DNA from: Aeromonas rivipollensis
GTDB taxonomy: Bacteria > Pseudomonadota > Gammaproteobacteria > Enterobacterales > Aeromonadaceae
Direction of reading: 5' to 3'
Assembly (NCBI RefSeq): GCF_037811135.1
Contig: NZ_CP149130.1
Coordinates: forward strand, 1,112,501 to 1,176,500
DNA length: 64,000 bases
Shown: positions 62,101 to 64,000 of the stretch, piece after piece
How positions within the stretch are numbered: the stretch's first letter is position 1
Layout of the letters: every line of letters starts with the position of its first letter
The notes under the pieces: generated by a model
Databases searched by the model: none
Seen by the model: the letters and a program-made list of their open reading frames with translations, nothing else
What the model was told of the DNA's origin: nothing
Made by a program: the position numbers and the translations under genes

Positions 62101-64000
62101 CGTCGGAGGGCTGGATGTTGAGATGGTGCAACTGCACCTGGGCCTGGGTCCAGGCCAGCGTCTTGGCCCGCTGGAAGGCGTGGCGGTTGTGGTGCTGGTC
62201 GATGAGATCGAGCAGCGCCGGCCGAGAGGGGGCCACCAGGGTCCAGAAGGCGACATGGGTACTGCTGCCAGGCAGTACGTGGACCCGCTGGCGCAGGGCG
62301 AAGATGGGGTCGAGCACTGTGCCCGTGGTGTTGGAGAGGGGGACATGTCGCTGCAAGGCGTGGGCGGTGGCCAGGGTGCGCCCCTGGCCGATGAAGCGGG
62401 CACGATCGGATTCATATTGCAGGGTCCCGGCCAGATGGTCCTCGACGATGATGAAATGGGCGGCCCACACCTCCTCCTCCTCGGGGGATCTGGGCCGCCG
62501 GGTGGCGATCAGGGCCCCCAGCTCGGCCAGGTATTCGGTGACCACAAAGAGCTTGCTGAAGGCCGGGTGGGCGCGATCCGCCTCCGGTGTGGTCAGCACC
62601 AGCTCGGCATAGGAGGTGAGCTCGATATGACGAAGGCGGCGACCGCGGTTGCTCAGGGAGATGCGCCTCACTTCCCCGTCCGCCTCACCGGAGACCAGCA
62701 CCTCCAGGGTGGTGGTCAGGCGATCGTGATGATGAACGAACTGGGCGCGATCCTCGGCGAAAACCACCTCTCCCTTCGGATCCGAGTTGCCAAGGGGATG
62801 AGCGCAGGGGGACCAGGTCTCACCGCTCTGGACATCATGGAGGAAGAGGAAGGAGCCCCAGTGGTCGCGGGTGGCGTCCTCCTGCCAGCGGGTGATGGCG
62901 ATGTGGCGCCAGCGGCTGTAACCGGCCCCGGCCCCGGTCAGCATGACGCAGTAGCGGCCATTGGAGAGCAGGTGGGTGACAGGGGCCCCCAGGCTGGCCG
63001 AGGAGAGGCGGCGCACCGAACTCACCTCGAAGCCGCTCTGGGTGAGGGAGGCCTTGATCTCGGCGGCGTGGGGCCGAACGATGGCCATGTCCTGGGGGAT
63101 CCGCTCCTGCAGCAGCAGATCGCAGGCCTGCACCATGGGGTCTTCATGGAAACGGTCGCGCATCTGCCCCCCGTGAAGGGCGTTGGCGAGGGCCACTATG
63201 GTCATCCCCTGGTGGTGGGCCATGAAGCTCTGCACTATGGCAACCTGCTGGCTGTCGGGCAGGCGTGAGGGGGTAAAGTCGAGGGCCTCGTAGAAGCCGT
63301 AACGGCCGCGGCCTCCCATGGCCGCCAGCCGCTGGAAGTTTGCCAGAGCCGCCCCCGGGTTGATCATGGCGGCCAGCCCGGTGGCGTAGGGGGCGACCAC
63401 CCTGTCCTCGGCCAGCCCGCGCTTGAGGGCGAGCTGGGGGATGCCGAAATTGGAGTACTGGTAGGTGAACTCCATGTCCCTGGCGTTGTAGGCGGACTCC
63501 GAGATGCCCCATGGGATGCCGAGGGCGTGGCCGTAGCGGATCTGGGCGTCGACGATCAGCCGGCTGGTCTGCTCAAGCTGCGAGCCGACCGGGGCCCGCA
63601 TCACCAGGGCGGGCATCAGGTACTCGAACATGGAGCCGGACCAGGAGATGAGGGCGGCCCCTGTGCCCAGGGGGGTGGCCGCCCGTCCCAGCCTGAACCA
63701 GTGGCTGGTGACGACATCCCCCTTGGCGATGGCAAACAGGCTGGCCAGCCTCGCCTCCGAGGCGAGCAGATCGTAACAGCTGCCGTCGAGCCGGTTGTCG
63801 GAGAGGGAGTAGCCGATGGAGAGCAGGCGGCGCTCCTGATTGAGCAGAAACCCGAAGTCCATCCCCATGGCGAGGGCACGGGCCTGGGCTGCCAGGGCGT
63901 GCAGCCGTCGCTGGCGCATCTCGGGGGCGGCAGCCTGATCCTGCAGATGTTCGGCCACCACCCGCTTGAGGGCCTCCAGCCAGAAGAGGAGCTCCTCCCC
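59141..64000 (-). CDS. ndvB: NdvB/Cgs-type cyclic beta-1,2-glucan synthase, C-terminal part
   Basis: The gene runs off the right edge; 1,619 C-terminal residues are visible and the frame is open to base 64000. Visible residues about 40-300 match a glycoamylase-like domain (GFLLNQERRLLSIGY, SAYNARDMEFTYQYSNFGIP, FMAHHQGMTIVALANAL), the part that trims chain length. Two large beta-sandwich/GH94-like regions follow, and the C-terminal (alpha/alpha) barrel has the GH94 motif GDWNDGMN near residue 1297 and GENGGQY-type LRENGGQYTHAAVWAV. Full NdvB proteins are about 2,800 residues; the missing N-terminus should hold the membrane GT84 synthase. The product would be a periplasmic osmoregulated glucan. 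A phosphorylase-only enzyme is less likely. Confidence 0.88.
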   Translation of the reverse strand, partial: GEELLFWLEALKRVVAEHLQDQAAAPEMRQRRLHALAAQARALAMGMDFGFLLNQERRLLSIGYSLSDNRLDGSCYDLLASEARLASLFAIAKGDVVTSHWFRLGRAATPLGTGAALISWSGSMFEYLMPALVMRAPVGSQLEQTSRLIVDAQIRYGHALGIPWGISESAYNARDMEFTYQYSNFGIPQLALKRGLAEDRVVAPYATGLAAMINPGAALANFQRLAAMGGRGRYGFYEALDFTPSRLPDSQQVAIVQSFMAHHQGMTIVALANALHGGQMRDRFHEDPMVQACDLLLQERIPQDMAIVRPHAAEIKASLTQSGFEVSSVRRLSSASLGAPVTHLLSNGRYCVMLTGAGAGYSRWRHIAITRWQEDATRDHWGSFLFLHDVQSGETWSPCAHPLGNSDPKGEVVFAEDRAQFVHHHDRLTTTLEVLVSGEADGEVRRISLSNRGRRLRHIELTSYAELVLTTPEADRAHPAFSKLFVVTEYLAELGALIATRRPRSPEEEEVWAAHFIIVEDHLAGTLQYESDRARFIGQGRTLATAHALQRHVPLSNTTGTVLDPIFALRQRVHVLPGSSTHVAFWTLVAPSRPALLDLIDQHHNRHAFQRAKTLAWTQAQVQLHHLNIQPSDGANFQRLAAPLLYGDTRFRAASATIARGLTRQSALWQQSISGDLPIMLLRIDDVEDLAQVYELLLAHEYLRMKRLAVDLVIMNEHVSTYVQDLQNGIDTAVRSSQSRPRFHAELAQGSVYTVRRDLMSGELCELLYAAARVVLIARRGTLQEQLARLKEPPQRPSLVAPAKGHGQAPIKPPHYRELAFFNGLGGFAREGREYVTLLSGEQTTPAPWINVIANPGFGFQASALGSGYTWAGNSKENQLTPWSNDPVTDPTGEAIYIRDEDSLALWSPTAQPIRDGGQYVARHGFGYSRFEHQAHGIHSELLQYVPVADAVKISRLTLHNLTGNARRLCITCYAEWVLGASRSASAPFITTRMDEQTGAMLARNPWNAAFPERVAFLDLGGSQTSWTGDRSEFLGYQGQLAAPAALQGGRPLSGRTGAGIDPCSALQTHVDLAPGQRLEILVLLGQGESDEQASALILRYRQDLDEVLAKVEAQWQGLLGAVQVKTPDLAMDIMLNGWLLYQTLACRLWARSAFYQAGGAYGFRDQLQDGMALGFAAPRDTRQHLLRAAARQFVEGDMQHWWLPHSGQGVRTRISDDRVWLALATATYVRSSANDAVLEEQIPFLEGPSLGPDQQDAFFLPQVSEEVASLYEHCARGLDQAMALTGSLGLPLMGSGDWNDGMNRVGSGGKGESVWLGWLLLRTISLFAPLARARHDSRAERWLAHAERVEAALEQHAWDGAWYRRATFDDGTWLGARESPECQIDAIAQSWAVLSGAADPARARMAMHSLEHHLVRYEESLSLLFSPPFDTLTQDPGYIRGYPPGLRENGGQYTHAAVWAVLAFARLGETDKACRQFALLNPINHALNGSAMARYKVEPYVMAADIYSVAPHQGRGGWTWYTGAAGWMYQAGLDGILGITREGQALLITPRLPSHWPGFSVAITLENCHYRIEVNAEPPSGQQGGSVRLDGVLLAPAPLPLRIPLQEGQHRLEITLAR

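Noticed and set aside
59291-63268. 1,325-codon open frame on the plus strand, antisense to the glucan synthase gene
   Set aside because: It mirrors the codon pattern of the GC-rich minus-strand gene, has no family features, and the minus frame shows clear GH94 and glycoamylase motifs.

Overview
The window is chromosomal DNA from a gammaproteobacterium. The gene order and protein sequences point to Aeromonas or a close relative: an Na+-pumping NADH dehydrogenase (nqr) operon followed by apbE, nqrM and dinB as in Vibrionaceae, plus two long blocks that keep the order known from Escherichia coli. This assignment is inference from content; no rRNA gene is present. The DNA is GC-rich with few gaps. 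I see no insertion sequence, prophage, CRISPR array, tRNA or rRNA gene.

Layout. 1-5.2 kb: end of the Na+-NQR operon (nqrB partial, nqrC, nqrD, nqrE, nqrF) with its flavin transferase apbE and iron-sulphur maturation factor nqrM, closed by a strong terminator. 5.2-8.9 kb: a small exported protein, LexA-controlled dinB and a chemoreceptor. 9-27 kb: the block gcvA / hydrolase / DUF423 / rlmM / NAD-type isocitrate dehydrogenase / xni / ppnN / GGDEF protein / TPR protein / queF / syd / several small DUF genes / yqcC / truC / yqcA, an expanded version of the E. coli 62-63 min region. 27-32 kb: a sugar-uptake group of lamB, malM and ptsG with CRP-type and LacI-type sites. 32-56.8 kb: the conserved block yaeH, dapD, glnD and map (minus strand), then rpsB, tsf, pyrH, frr, uppS, cdsA, ispC, rseP, bamA, skp, lpxD, fabZ, lpxA, lpxB, rnhB, dnaE and accA (plus strand). 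It joins translation, isoprenoid and phospholipid synthesis, outer-membrane assembly, lipid A synthesis, replication and fatty acid synthesis. 56.8-64 kb: a more accessory stretch with a BON-domain lipoprotein, an ElaB/DUF883 membrane protein, a Crp/Fnr-fold regulator and the C-terminal 1,619 residues of a giant NdvB-type cyclic beta-1,2-glucan synthase that runs off the right edge.

The less ordinary signals are: (1) very short ORFs that bridge neighbouring genes with stop/start overlaps, at yqcC-truC, before yqcA and at ispC-rseP, plus a duplicated start region in front of queF that creates a five-codon upstream ORF; (2) a TPR membrane protein whose C-terminus looks like a dead GGDEF domain, next to an intact diguanylate cyclase; (3) the regulator / envelope-stress / glucan synthase group at the right end; (4) a class II CRP promoter with LacI-type operators in front of lamB; (5) a folded leader RNA in front of rpsB and several terminator-like hairpins inside operons. 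Nothing here is clearly a new defence or mobile system; most of the window is well-conserved core genome.
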